Part shown: in pieces, positions 11,181 to 23,056 of the stretch | Layout of the letters: each line of letters starts with the position of its first letter | How positions within the stretch are numbered: position 1 is the first letter of the stretch | Assembly: GCF_026914185.1 (NCBI RefSeq) | Contig: NC_070563.1 | Location: 6,655,001-6,719,000 of the forward strand | Reading direction: 5' to 3' | DNA length: 64,000 bases | From: Puccinia triticina | Lineage: Eukaryota > Basidiomycota > Pucciniomycetes > Pucciniales > Pucciniaceae | Translations under genes and position numbers: made by a program | The notes under the pieces: model-generated | The model's input: only the letters and a program-made list of their open reading frames with translations | Databases searched by the model: none | Told to the model about the DNA's origin: nothing

Positions 11181-11699
11181 AATCCTTAGGTCAAAGGACC
11201 ACACCAAGTAAGGAGCCAATGATCTCTGAGAAAAGAGATCAGAGGGAACTTAAACTTATTGAATAATAATGTCCTCTTGATCAAGACCAAGTCAATTGCA
11301 GAACTTGACTTCTTTCTTTCTTAATAACATCTCTTCACTCTCAGTAGAGAGAGGCCATACTCCTTCTCTTAGGTAATTCATTCTCCACTTACAAGAAGAT
11401 TTCTTTTTCCTCTGTTCTATTAAGACATTGAGAGTTGTAATTACAAGTAGAAAGTCTAACAATGAAATTATCTTAGTTCTTTGGAGTTTTTCATAAAGCA
11501 GATCAAGAGTTCCAATTGGCACAGGCAGTTGTTTCACAAGCAGGGGAAGAGATAAAACATAAAAATAAGTAGGATGATCTAGAGACTTAATTCACAAAAA
11601 GATAGCTTTATCATTTGTTTCACAGTAGCAGTGTATTTATTAAAGTCAACTTTAACCACTCTCTACACAAATCAAAAATAAAATCCACACAATACTGTA

Positions 11700-11860
11700 T
11701 ACTGTATTTGTACCTTACCAGCTCTCTGATACATCTGTACCAAAATTCTTGTATCAACACTCCAATACATTTGTACTGGAATTCTTGTGTCAGTACTCCA
11801 ATACAATTATACTGAAAATCTTGTATTGGCACTTTGATACATTCCATTGGAATTGTACTT
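11700..11860. repeat. 36-bp tandem repeat
   Basis: About four degenerate units beginning TACATTTGTACTGGAATTCT with the spacing word ACTCCAA. The neighbouring 11180-12078 otherwise shows nothing recognisable. Confidence 0.65.
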
Positions 11861-12081
11861 AGTTACCAAAACAAAAAAAAAGTATCAGAACTGCTTGTAT
11901 CTTCAAGAAAGTATGAGACATAGTATAGACCTATATGTGATATGTCACGTAATTGTTTCACCATTGATAGTAATTTTTCAAACTTCTGCACACGTGGGCA
12001 ATATAATTGATTTGTTATAATTCTACCACAAGGCTGTTTTTGCACACAATTGATAATGTAAATACTCCAGGTTCAGCCTAA

Positions 12082-12445
12082 GAGCATTCACATGGGCGTG
12101 GGAGTAAGTCCGGTAGTAGCAGATTAGCTTACTACCGGATTATTGCTAATCTTGGCCGTCAACCACATTGGCAAGTGCCAATTCAATGTGTAAGTATGGT
12201 GTATGAAGCTGCAGCTTATGTCAGCTGTGTTTGGTGCATACATTTTAGTGGAAAGCAGTGCCCACATGCATGGGAATATGCATGCAAGTCTTACTCCCAG
12301 GATTAGCAAGGAGTAAAGTTACTCCTCCTTAGTCCCAATCATACTCCAAGGAGGAGTTTAGTCTGACTAAATTGGACCCAATGTGGTTGCCAAGGAGGAT
12401 TAGCTACACTAATCCCTCCTTCATCCGCGACCAATGTGGATGCTC
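12082..12445. mobile_element. GAGCAT MITE with TAA target duplication
   Basis: 364 bp with inverted termini GAGCATTCACATGGG and CCAATGTGGATGCTC, flanked on both sides by TAA. TWA 3-bp duplications are typical of PIF/Harbinger-type elements. Interior inverted repeats (GGAGTAAG, ACTCCTCC) occur. Confidence 0.7.
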
Positions 12446-12792
12446 TAAATGCACTCCAAAAAAAATCCCAAAAGCACTCCAAAGGTGAGTGAGTGTATGG
12501 CCAAGTGTGCACTCCAATGATTGTTGGAGTACAGACTAGAGTACTCCAAGTCAATTGGAGTGAAGAAACAGGGACTCAAGACTCTTTGGAGTGCACCACA
12601 AAGAACTCCAGTGGCCAGGAAATGAAATGAGTGCCCATGAGTCTCACTCCATCAGATTGGAGTGCATTCCCCCAGCACTCCATTCCTGATATTTCTCCTC
12701 CTCAAAAGGGGAGTGCAGTACTGTGCACTCCAGCCAGAGATGGAGTGCCTACAACTTCAACCTCATACATATCTGATATGACTGGTGTGTGC
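12446..12792. repeat. ACTCCA/TGGAGT-rich block
   Basis: Dense in ACTCCA and its complement, spaced about 15-30 bp, like the block at 13471-13800 on the other side of the minisatellite array. Confidence 0.5.
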
Positions 12793-13463
12793 TGGTCATC
12801 AAGGGGAATCACACCTCTTGATGATTGGCACAGACCGGTCATCAGTCACACCTCCCAATGACAGGCACAGACTGGTCATTAAGGGGACTCACACCTCTTG
12901 ATGATTGGTCAGACCAGTCATTGAGGGTAATAACACCTCTTGATGATTGGTCAGACCAGTCATTGAGGGTAATAACACCTCCTCTCAATGACCGGTCATC
13001 ACCGGTAATCAAGGTGAATTACATCTCTGGATGACTGGTCTGTGCCGGTCATCAAGGGGAGTAACATCTCCTCTTGATGACCGGTCTGTGCCAGTCATCA
13101 AGGGGATTAACATCTCCTCTTGATGACATCAAGGGGAATAACACCTCCTCTGGATGACCGGTTTGTACCAGTCATCAAGGGGAGGTGCTACTCCTCTCAA
13201 TGACCGGCACAGACCGGTCATCAAGGGGACTCACACCTCTCGGTGACCGGATTGAGAGGTGTGAGTCCCCTTGATGACCGGTCCACCAATCATTGAGAGG
13301 TGTGAGTACCCTTGATGACTGGTCCAACCAATCATCAAGAGGTGTGAGTCCCCTTGATGACCAGTACAGACCGGTCATCGAGAGGTGTGACTGATGACTG
13401 GTCTGCACCGGTCATCAAGAGGTGTGAGTCCCCTCAATGGTCCAGACCAGTCATCAAGAGGTG
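12793..13463. repeat. minisatellite array A (TGATGACCGGTC family)
   Basis: Many units of about 42-47 bp built from ACCGGTCATCAAGGGGA...ACACCTCTTGATG. Each unit is nearly self-complementary, so orientation alternates along the array. One 42-bp unit is repeated exactly near 12900-12985. The related array B lies at about 23057-24312. Confidence 0.85.
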
Positions 13464-13470
13464 TTATTGC

Positions 13471-13805
13471 TGTGGGCACTCCAAAAAAAAGGAGACTTGG
13501 AGTGCACCCCAATCACTCCATTTGGTATTTGCCAGCTGGAGTGCAAAGCCAAAATCCTTCACTGAAAAGGTGGAGTGCTTGGGCTTGCACTCCATTTTTT
13601 TGGAGTGCATTTAGCTGCACTCCCCTATTTTGGTCAATTTTGGAGTACCCAGTTGTGTACTCCAATAAACATGGAGTGCCCATCTGGGATCTCCATATTT
13701 TGGGAGTACAAAATCAAGGCACTCCAACTTTTTTGGATTTCTGGCCCCCCAAAGTCAAAAATGTGGAGTGCACAAAGTAAAAATTTGGAGTGCATTTAGG
13801 CTGAC
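13471..13805. repeat. ACTCCA block shared with 24327-24465
   Basis: The first 140 bp, from TGTGGGCACTCCAAAAAAAA, match 24327-24465 almost base for base, directly after array A. The rest continues the GGAGTGCA words. The two compound repeats are therefore paralogous. Confidence 0.8.
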
Positions 13806-14720
13806 CCATATTCTACTGTTACTAATAAGCTGGTAAACTCAAATTTTTTGTTGATTTCTGGTTGGTTCTACTCCTTCTGATGCACTAATACCTCTACTCT
13901 GCTTCTACACTACTTAGACTAACCACTACTGCCATTAATGACCACAATACTAACTAAACTTCCATATGTGACCAAACTTCCAAAGGCTGATGGGGAAAAG
14001 ATCTGATGAAGGGGGGAAAGGTCTCCTTATATATTGAAGGATGAGGGATTTTTGCTCCAGGGTAGCTCCTTTTGAGGGATTATTGCTGCAGGGAATCACA
14101 ACTGTGCAGCACTTTCATGCATGTACTGCACTGCCTCACAAAAAATGAAGGATTTATGCTGCAGGAGACGCTCACTGTACATCTTATCTACCTGCATATG
14201 CTGTACTAAACATACAAACAACAAGGGATTTATGCTGCAAGAGACACTCCTTGTACATCTTATATACCTGCATATGCTGCACCAAACATACAAACAATGA
14301 GGGATTTGTGCTACAGGGGACACTCAGCAACACAGCATTTTCATGCATGTATTGATGCTGCATGATTTCATGTGTTGCTATGCAACCAAGCCACCTTGCC
14401 TCCTCTTCCACACACCCTGCACACAGCTGCATGATCTGTTGCTAACTCCTCCCATCCCAGATGTTGGGGGTCAAAGCCTCTCCTCACATCTTCCTTCCTC
14501 ACTGCTCCATAATTAATCTTCCACTGCCCAAAATGTAATCCTACCCCTTTAACCCCAAACTTAAACACTAGGATGCTACCTGAAATACCTTTCTATACAA
14601 AACACACACCCTCCTCTTGTAATGACTTTAGTTTGTATGTAACTGTACAATAACAACACTGCTGCACTAACACTTTTGGCATAGGCACAGGCACCGCACA
14701 CCACAAAATCTGACTGGCAA
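13806..14720. repeat. non-coding region with 74-bp direct repeats
   Basis: Two and a half units (about 14146-14320) of GGGATTTATGCTGCAGGAGA...TACCTGCATATGCTG. Nothing else recognisable; precedes the gypsy relic. Confidence 0.5.
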
Positions 14721-14725
14721 TAGTT

Positions 14726-15127
14726 ATGTTACACTCTCTCTTCTCCACAGTAGCGGAGATCTCCAACTTTGCAATAAGAATTGAAGAGAAGCTCAACAGA
14801 GCGGGCGTAGGAATGCCTACCCCAAACCCAACAGCACCAGACCCCAACACCATGGACCTGTTGGCATTCCACGGCCGCCTCTCTGACTCCGAAAAGGCCC
14901 GCATGATGCAGGAGGGCCTCTGCTTCCGCTGCGGAACCCAGGGCCACATTTCCTGCAAGCTTCCAACCAAGAAGGGCAAAGGCCGCGGGAACATCAGGAT
15001 TGCGGCAATGGAAGACCAGATCCAACAACTGGTGGAGGGGATGGTGGCATTAGGCGGAGGTGGAGTGGCGGACAAGGGCGGGAAAGGCCAAGCCAACTTG
15101 TCAAAAAATGGAGGTGCTCAGGAATGA
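14726..15127 (+). pseudogene. Ty3/gypsy Gag remnant with broken zinc knuckle
   Basis: 133-residue open stretch. EEKLNRAGVG, then DLLAFHGRLSDSEKARMMQEG and CFRCGTQGHISC, is the end of a gypsy Gag. The knuckle is normally C-x2-C-x4-H-x4-C; here only two residues separate His from the last Cys, so two were lost. GKGRGNIRIA and a QIQQLVEGM helix follow. Downstream, to about 15400, weakly protease-like fragments continue with stops and shifts. A decayed copy. Confidence 0.6.
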
Positions 15128-15429
15128 AGGTTGCACGTTTCCTGAGCGCGGCAGAATTGCCTTGCAGTATTGGTGCTAGTCAAATGTTACATAAGAATCA
15201 AATTGATCCCCGGTGTTTCATTTCTTGCACCATCACAACTCTCAGAGCCATACCCCAGACCCCCTTTCCCCCGTAACAAACCATGATGTCCTGATTGAGT
15301 ATCACACCACCACTGTGGTAGACGCTTTTGTTCCGGATGGAAAAATTCAAAAATTTCTGGTATACATATGTGGTGTTACATTACACCCTCTTTCAATACA
15401 CACACCCCCTCCAGTTTACATACACTAAC

Positions 15430-16150
15430 ACAGTTGTACACAACTGACTGTATATATTTTACATACCACCCTTTACATATGTCTGTGTATATGTAGGTGG
15501 CTGCCTAGCAACGAGCCGGCCTCATATGCAGCTGTGTAGCAACCACAAGCCACTTATTACAGTATCCTAGCAACCAAAAGCCACATTAATAAAGCTGCAT
15601 AGTAACCATGGGGCTGTGCAAGTCACTCAAGCAGACTACACAGCAATACAGAAAGCTGTTTAGGTCACTTGAGAAGACTCCATAGCAACCAGAGGGCTGT
15701 GTAAGCCACACTTGTAACTAAATCACCAGCTAAATTTGCTCATGTCTGAACTGCCACACTGTACATAGCTGTATTCTGCACAGCAGACCAGCCAAAATAT
15801 CTCATTTGTAAAAGGCACACCAGCCAAAACCCCTCATGTACATAGACCACCAGCACAAATGCCTCAAATTTTGCTATATAAGGAGGGGCTCTCTCTTCCT
15901 TTTCCCCCCATGGAATCCAATCCAAGCCAGGAGATCCTTCCCCCCACAAGATTCAAATAAATTTTCACCCTCACACTCTCCACCACATAATAAAATACTA
16001 GCTTTATATTTTGCAATACACAGTCCATTGTGAGCCACTTGTGAGAAAAGTATTCAACTAAACTAGACCACTGTCTTCTTGCTTCCAGCCTAGCTGGGGG
16101 TGTTGTCAGTCTTTGTCTTTCAGAGAGGCAGGGGTTTCCCCACACAAACT
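15430..16150 (+). repeat. possible LTR fragment inside the gypsy relic
   Basis: Non-coding between the Gag and protease/RT remains. It has a TATATAAGGAGG box at about 15874 followed by CTCTCTCTTCC and CCCCATGGAATCC, the layout of rust LTR promoters, and scattered AGCAACC repeats at 15500-15700. Boundaries and target duplication not found. Confidence 0.3.
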
Positions 16151-16179
16151 TCTCTAAATTCAGCCATAAGAGGTGAAAA

Positions 16180-17230
16180 CCAATTTTGGAGTCTCACACC
16201 ACGGCGGGATTACTCAGCAACACCACCGCCTAAAAACGGATCATCTCTGGATTCAACAGCTCCACATCCCAAGCGGCGTATGAGATTGACCTAACCCTGA
16301 ATGAAGAACCACACCCGTAAAGATTCATCATCACCCAACTGAAAGACATGTACAAAGGCATCCTTGGGATGCCATGGATCTGCAAACACGGACACCAAAT
16401 TGACTGGACTACCTGCACTTTCCGCTCCAAACCCTCCAACATTGCAAATGCCTCCGCAGGTTTGTCCACTCCACAAACATCCTCAAGAGAGGGCCAAGGG
16501 CCCATGATGGGGAAAGCTAGGAAATGTGACAAGGGGGTGTGTGTTTTACCACCCCCATAATGTGAGTTGTATAGCCTACCCTCCACCATACTCCCTGAAG
16601 CAGTTGGCAAGCTTGTTCTACCTGTAGATAGTGCTCTGCACTCTGACTGGAATCCTCACCCTCTGAACCCTAACAGGAGCCCCACCAATGGCTTTGCTAC
16701 TGCTCCAGCGGTATTGCGCACTCCGCAAACATCCTCAACAGAGGGCCAAGGGCCCATGATGGGGAAAACTAGGATATGTGACAAGGGGGTATGTCCTTTA
16801 CCGCCCCCAATCTCATCATGGTCAACCTCTGCCCAACTACCAGCGGCCGGGAAAGCCACAGAAGCATCAAGGACCGCCAAAGAACTAGTCCCGCAGTGCT
16901 ACCACCAATACATTGACATGTTCCAGATGGTTTACATGCAGAAAGGCTCTGACCATGCAGAGGTGGGCAATGTCATGCTGGAAACCTTGAGCAGACACCA
17001 ACTATGGCTAAAACTGGAGAAGTGTCAATTCTCAAAACCAGAGGTTTAGTATCTGGGGTTGCTGATAGTGTGTAATCAGATAAGGATGGACTCCTTAAAA
17101 GTAAAGGCGGTGATGGATTGGCCTCTGCCGCGGAATGTCACAGAACTGCAGTGATTTATTGGATTTTCCAACTTTTATCGCCGCTTTATTGATCACTTCT
17201 CCAGGAAGACTGGTATCGCAACACACAATT
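16180..17230 (+). pseudogene. Ty3/gypsy protease and reverse transcriptase remnant
   Basis: Fragments in order: MYKGILGMPWICKHGHQIDW near 16346 (end of the protease region in rust gypsy elements), then MFQMVYMQKGSDHAEV and LWLKLEKCQFSKPEV near 16920-17045. After a stop come YLGLLI, RMDSLKVKAVMDWPLPRN and FIGFSNFYRRFID. These are the C-terminal part of reverse transcriptase. Stops and frame changes throughout. A 100-bp segment is duplicated (about 16456-16560 and 16706-16810, word GGGCCCATGATGGGGAAA). Confidence 0.65.
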
Positions 17231-17581
17231 CATCATTAAATTCCTCACCGTGTGAGTACGGGTATCAACAGATCATTTAGGAACATAGACTTGTGGTATC
17301 GAGCCATTCCTCTCAAACAGGAAAGAACAAAGAGAAAATCATTGACACACCCCAGGATTTTCCACTTGAGTTGTCAAGTCCTTTGCCACACCGCGCACAT
17401 GCCGTTATTGTTCTAGAAGCTAAAATTTCGCAACATTGGATAACATTTTTGGAGACATATAAAGTAGAACACAATAGATCACGTGATTTTTTTCCTCTTC
17501 TTTTTTCGGATTTGATGTGTTTTTGGAACAAGTAGCAGTTGGATTTTAGACTGGAAGGGACATATAGATTTTCTCTTATTT
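17231..17581. other. intergenic, 3' flank of PRE6
   Basis: No gene or repeat recognised. Confidence 0.4.
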
Positions 17582-19148
17582 CTATTCATCACCAGCTCTT
17601 CGACCCATTGCGGCTTGACTAGCAGCGGTAGCAGCCCTGCGATCTCGCAATCGTTGTTGTTCTACCTCTTTTTCCTTCTCTATCTCACTAACTACCGCCT
17701 CTAACTCACTCAGGCTCAATTGCTGAAACATCACATGGGCAAATGAATGGAAAAGCGTTGAACATGTTGATTAGTGACGCAGTGTTGAGGGCAAGAATTT
17801 GCCGCAGAGTTGTCATAAGGTAAAGTAACTAACCCGGAAAGATCCAAAACCGTCCATTATACTCAACTCGATGTTCTTCGCTCCAGTTTGAACAACTTCG
17901 AGTAATGAGCGAACAGTTAGTTTGATTGATTCCTCTGTGCTAAGACCTTCGGCCCAATTCTTTTCTAAAAATTCCTTGACCGTCTTCGAAGATCTACCGA
18001 TCGCATTAGCCTTTCCGACGAGAGATTAATTAATCGGGAATTGATAAAAACGTATAGGAATGTCAGTGGAATCCAAAATATAAGATCTAACAGCAAGGAA
18101 CATAGGTAGTGATCAACTTACCTTCCACGATGAAAAAACTCCGCTGGGTTCTGTTGAATAGAGACGAGGGACGTTGTCATTGGCATCGAACCCAATGATA
18201 AGACATGAGATTCCGAACGGTCTGACACCACCAGATTGAGTGTATCGCTAGAGAACCGAAAAAAAAAGAAAAATCCAACGGTTCAGCACTATCTCACAAG
18301 CGACTCGGATTAGTCCTGATAAAGGGATGAAAAGACAGGCTCTAACCTGTTGGATTTGTGCGATATGGCGAGTTATGTATTCCACTGTAACCGGGTCTTC
18401 AACAGTCAATCGATGGGACTGGCACTCCGTTCGAGCTTTATCAATCAATATTCTGGCGTCTGCCGTCAAGCCTGAGGTGTTAAGTTTCGCCGATTTGGAT
18501 CGAAATGAGAGCGCGGGGGTTGGCACCAATGACATTGGGCAAAGTTAAAGATCAGCTAAAAAAACTAGAAGAACCAAATAGCTGTACTTACCCGCAAACG
18601 CCAGACAAACGTGATCATCTAACATCGCTACTTTTCGAACGGTCCTGGGATCTTGCAATTGCAATACCGACTTCTTCTCTACTCCCAATATCGCACATGA
18701 TTTACCCCGCACGCCAACCTGTTTGTGAGTCAAGGCCACATAAGCAAATCAGCTCTAGTCCAATCCTGAACAAATCAAGCTAGGAGTTTTGCGACGCTAT
18801 TTGAAACTGACCGCACAGGTTCCTTTCTGCACTGCTTCGAGAGCATATTCGACCTACATTCGAACCATTTTCCCCACCGCAGCCAAACAAAGGGCGAACG
18901 AGAAGGCGCATAAACGGAGTCAGTTAGTCCAAGCCGGCCGGATCACAATATTTTAAGCAGACAAGTCAGAAAGGATCCTGTAGAGAATGTCCAACCCACC
19001 TGAAACAAATGACCATCAGGTGAGAACACGGTAAGAGCTAAAGTGGAATGGAAAGAAGTGATCGGATCGAATGTGAGCGAGGAATAGACCAGCTGCGATC
19101 GGCTAGGTGGATTGAGACTTACTGACCTCTATCGTATGAACGACTCAT
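17582..19148 (-). CDS. PRE6: 20S proteasome subunit alpha-4 (PSMA7/Pre6)
   Basis: Eight exons (19148-19127, 19037-19000, 18853-18812, 18718-18592, 18471-18347, 18247-18122, 18010-17834, 17722-17582) add up to 798 bp in phase, 265 residues. Reads [39 protein letters not shown], then [74 protein letters not shown]. The YxRxxTxFSPxGxxxQVEYA start is the proteasome alpha signature, and the GLTADARxLIxxAR and SGGVRPFG segments place it with alpha-4. A charged helix ([19 protein letters not shown]) ends it. Structural subunit of the outer ring of the core particle. Intact. Confidence 0.95.
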
Positions 19149-19674
19149 GACTCCGGATCGATGAGTGAGATAGCTGTTCAACCGATGTTTACTGGTGGTT
19201 GAAGCTGGTTAAGATTCCAAGGCTGGAGTCCTGTCTTCGTCATCTCAAGCTCACCGATCTGCTGACGTAAGCGTGACCCGCGACACAGAACACTTGGGGC
19301 TTCTTATGGCACACATCATAAGAAATATCAAATTGAGAGAAAAAAATCAAGGGTTGAAGCAACACTTTCATGAATTGTTTGGTTAGAATATAAAAAAACA
19401 GTTTCCATGCCAATCTAGAAAGCTGTAGCCTACTGTAGCCAAGCTAACTTAACACAAGTCCCCCACATTGGAGGGCCCTGGTACAGCTCAAGCTTTTCGC
19501 GCCTCCTTTATCTCTGATGTCACATCATTGGCCCTAAAGACTTGAGTTTTTCTCGTAAAAAACAGTATATTTTTTTGAAAATGGTTTGAAAACTGTAGTT
19601 TGTGGTTTCAAAAAAACTGAGTAGACTTGTAGCCTGCTATCTCAGCTTTCATTCCTTGTTTTTTAGCTTAATTC
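19149..19674. other. intergenic, upstream of PRE6
   Basis: Presumed PRE6 promoter next to 19148; the remainder, up to the hAT target site, shows no gene. Confidence 0.4.
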
Positions 19675-19682
19675 CCCTCATA

Positions 19683-20525
19683 TAGGGATGGCAATCGGGC
19701 GGGCCCGCCGACGGGCGGCCCGAACCCGGCCGGGTTTGGGCCGGGCGTGGGCCGGCATTTTGGGCAATATTCCAAAGTTGACCCGGCCCGCCAGACCCGC
19801 AGCAGAAATCGGGCGGATCCGGGTAGCCCGACGGGCGCCCAACGGGCGCCCCCTGTATCCCCGCCCACCGGGATCTCCCGGAGCAGATATCGTATATACT
19901 AGCAAGTCAGTCCGATTGGCCGGATATCTGACTTCATGCAACCGCCGACAACCACGGAGACTCCGACTATGGCGCGGCAAACCTCTCAGAACAAGGAAGA
20001 CATTGAGGTTCCTCCTAGTACCGACCTGGAAAGAAATGAAGAAATACCTGAGCCTTGGATGATTCCAACTACCTCGGTCGCTTCTGAATCGGCATTCTCT
20101 ATGGGTGGGCGGGTCCTTGACGACTATTGAATGCACCTGAAAGAGGAATCAGTTGAGGCTTTAATCTGCACTCAAGACTGGATCAAGGCCAGGAAGCTAG
20201 CTGCAAAGCAAGTTGTGGCAAAGTAACTCAACTCTCTACATTTCCTTTTTATCAATTCCTTTGTATATTAATGTGATACATATGGTGCAGAAACCACTGC
20301 ATCAACCCTTCCCCCTACCAAAATACCAGGCTTTTTTTATTATATCATTTCTGGCTGGGGCCCGTCGGCGGCCCACGGGCGACCCACGGGCGACTCGACT
20401 AATAAGCAGGCTTGGGTTGGGCAGCCATTTCAGTAAAAATGACCCGGCCCAACCCGCCCACTAATATTGCGGCCCGGCTTGGGTCCGCCCGCGGGCGGCC
20501 TGAACCCGCCCAATTGCCGTCCCTA
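19683..20525 (+). mobile_element. deleted hAT element with perfect 8-bp TSD
   Basis: 843 bp. Termini TAGGGATGGCAATCGGGCGGG and CCCGCCCAATTGCCGTCCCTA are inverted, and CCCTCATA stands on both sides (19675-19682, 20526-20533). GC-rich subterminal GGGCGG/CGGGC words at both ends. Only the 3' end of the transposase is left (see 19930-20225). Confidence 0.85.
19930..20225 (+). pseudogene. hAT transposase C-terminal fragment
   Basis: Frame reading PTTSVASESAFSMGGRVLDDY, then a TGA, then MHLKEESVEALICTQDWIKA. This is the hAT dimerisation domain (family consensus ASESAFSTGGRVLDxYR). The TGA at 20128-20130 stands where the family has Arg and is preceded by T, so TCGA to TTGA explains it. The N-terminal three quarters are absent. 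Confidence 0.8.
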
Positions 20526-20565
20526 CCCTCATAATTACTACACCAGGGAGCGCGGTCGACACAGC

Positions 20566-20855
20566 GACGATGCAATGAATTGCACCGGCGCGCCCCCCCG
20601 ACGCCACCAATTTGCTTTGGTGGCCAACGTGATGTCTCTACCTGGGAGGCAATCGGCGCCGCCGTTGGCATTTCCTTGACGGAGGCCCTGCGTCAAGGTT
20701 CGCCGTTGGCATTTCATTGACGGAGGCCCTGCGTGATGGAAGTGCATTGGCACATCCTTGACCCAAGCCCAGCGCAACACAAAATGCATTGCGCCGGGCT
20801 TGCGCAACGCGAATTGCAGTACGCAATGCCTGCGTACTATTTGCACTTGCTTGCG
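20566..20855. repeat. short GC-rich direct repeats
   Basis: Two copies of CGCCGTTGGCATTTC(C/A)TTGACGGAGGCCCTGCGT about 50 bp apart (20660-20735), next to the foldback element. No gene. Confidence 0.5.
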
Positions 20856-21915
20856 CTACAAACATTTATTATTTTGCCCAAAAAAAAAAAAAAGAAAAGT
20901 CAACATGAAAAAAATAAAACCAAAATTTCACTCAGGGGAACAAACTGAGCATGCTGAGCCAAAAAAATAAAATGTCCCAAACTGAGCAAAAATTGTCAGA
21001 CAATGTTTTGGGATGGTTTTTTTTCTCACGGGCCTGGCGGGCCCGGAGCGGGCTTGAGCGGGCTTTGAGCGGGCCTGAGACAGGCCTGCCCCAAAAGCAC
21101 ATTGGGTCAGTATTAAAGGAGTTTTGCCTTGCCCTGGGAGCTTCTGGGGCTTTTGATGGGCCCAAAATCTCAACATGGGCTTTTGGTGGTCTAGAAGTAT
21201 CAACCTGGGCCACTGAATAGTCCATGGGCCTTTGAATTCACAGAAAGCCCACCATGAGCCCCCACATAGCTAATGGGCTCTTGGTGGCCCATGAAGATCC
21301 CTCCCATGAAGATCCCTATGGGCCAACTACTTCCATCATGGGATCCCATGGGCTTTTTGCTTCCCCACAAAAAGCCCATGGGGGGCTCTTTGGACCACCA
21401 AAAGCCCATGAGGATATCTGTTGGCCATGGAGATCTTCATGGGCCATCAAAAGCCCATGAGGGTATCTGTTGGCCCATGGAGATCTTCATGGGCTACCAA
21501 GAGCCCATTAGCAATGTGTGGGCTCATGGTGGGCTTTCTCGGAATTCAAAGGCCCATGGGCTATTCAGTGGCGTGGGTTGATACTTCCAGACCACCAAAA
21601 GCCCATGTTGATTTTGGGCCCATCAAAAGCCCCAGAAGCTCCCAGGGCAAGGCAAAACTCCTTTAATACTGACCCAATGTGCTTTTGGGGCAGGCCTGTC
21701 TCAGGCCCGCTCAAGGCCCGCTCAAGCCCGCTCCGGGCCCGCCAGGCCTGTGAAAAAAAAACCATCCCAAAACATTGTCTGACAATTTTTGCTCAGTTTG
21801 GGACATTTTATTTTTTTGGCTCAGCATGCTCAGTTTGTTCCCCTGAGTGAAATTTTGGTTTCATTTTTTTCATGTTGACTTTTTTTTTTTTGGGCAAAAT
21901 AATAAATGTTTGTAG
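20856..21915. mobile_element. foldback element: 1.06-kb near-perfect palindrome
   Basis: Arms of about 430 bp are inverted copies: the left arm starts CTACAAACATTTATTATTTTG and the right arm ends with its complement. Matching blocks include GTCAACATG, AACAAACTGAGCATGCTGAG, AATTGTCAGACAATGTTTTG, GGGCCTGGCGGGCCCGGAGC and GCACATTGGGTCAGTATTAA. The arms differ at scattered single bases and small indels. The loop (about 21300-21480) is built of GCCCATG/CATGGGC words and is itself partly dyadic. No coding capacity and no clear target duplication. Confidence 0.85.
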
Positions 21916-21937
21916 TGTTGGCTGGTGCAAAAAGGGG

Positions 21938-22020
21938 CTCAAGCTCAGGCTTGAACCCAGAGCTATCAGACACCATCTGGTCCAGCAACCAGGGTCATAC
22001 TCCCACTGCTAGACTAAAGA
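21938..22020 (-). repeat. degenerate tRNA-like sequence
   Basis: On the minus strand, TTTAGTCTAGCAGTGGGAG resembles an A box and GGGTTCAAGCC a B box about 50 bp on. Not a foldable tRNA; probably a SINE head or tRNA pseudogene. Confidence 0.35.
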
Positions 22021-22818
22021 CTTTCTTGTTTGGTCACCAATTGTGCTAAACTAACCCCCACATTTTCTTGTTCAGTATTCCTGCTGACAGCCGTTTTTCA
22101 ACATGTTCTTTTTTTTTTTTTGAAAAATGGAACTCTCATTACCTTTCTCCTAAAGCAAAAGCATATATAGGACCCTCAACCAAAAAAAAAAAAAAAAAAC
22201 CAATCCAATGTTTGCTTGCCACCCGGACGGCGAGCCAATCATGACCAATGCTCAACGCGGGCCCAACCAGCCAACGGTGTTGGCTTGCTGCTGCTAGCAA
22301 GCCTCTGTTGGCTGGTTCGCCATGTCAGACGCCCTTCTGACACTCAGTCAGGCCAAAGGGGCCGTCAGGTTGGCCCAACCCAGCCGTACTGTTGGCCTGC
22401 TCAGCAGGGCCGAAAGGGGTTGGCTGGGTAAAGCCATTGCAGTAACTTTACCCCACTGTCATTCCAGTGCAATGCACCGTCAATGCTGTCTTGACAGCTG
22501 GGTTGGATGGGTCAGAACAACGTCAATCTGACCCATCCCCGGCGTTGACCTGCCTCCGCAGTTGAATTTGCGGCAGGCAGTTCAAACCTGACATTCCCTT
22601 GACCCCGCGGGCGCGCCAACGCAACTCAAAGTTGAGAATCAAGCGGTGGTGTACTGTGGAATGGCTCTGAAGGGGTCTTGCAGGCATTTTTGAGCTCCAA
22701 ATTTAAAATTCCCTGAGCTTGTGTGGGCTCAAAGGGGGCAGATTGGGTACAGAAATCCACCCTGTGGCAAAATTTACAGGATTTTTCTTCCCAGAGGGCA
22801 GGGATAAAGAGGAGTTTG
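22021..22818. other. non-coding, locally GC-rich
   Basis: Poly-T and poly-A tracts near 22107 and 22181, then GC-rich sequence rich in GTTGGC/GCCAAC words (22200-22600). No gene supported. Confidence 0.35.
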
Positions 22819-23056
22819 AAATGGGGTAGAGATGGCACTTCGCACCCAGGTACCTGCCATGGGTGCGGCATAAAAACCCCACATTCTCAACACCCGCACC
22901 TGCGGAGGAGGCAGATGGCAGGTACCCGCAGGTGTGTATGTAGCATTGTACCTTCCAAGAGGACAACCACCAAGCCATGTCCGTTCCTTTCAAAGGCACA
23001 GTGTGGATGTCATGTGTAGTACCATCTATCTCTTTGCATGCAAACAAACAGGAACG

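Noticed and set aside
12793..13463. CRISPR-like repeat array
   Set aside because: No constant repeat/unique spacer pattern; units are degenerate dyads and the genome is eukaryotic.
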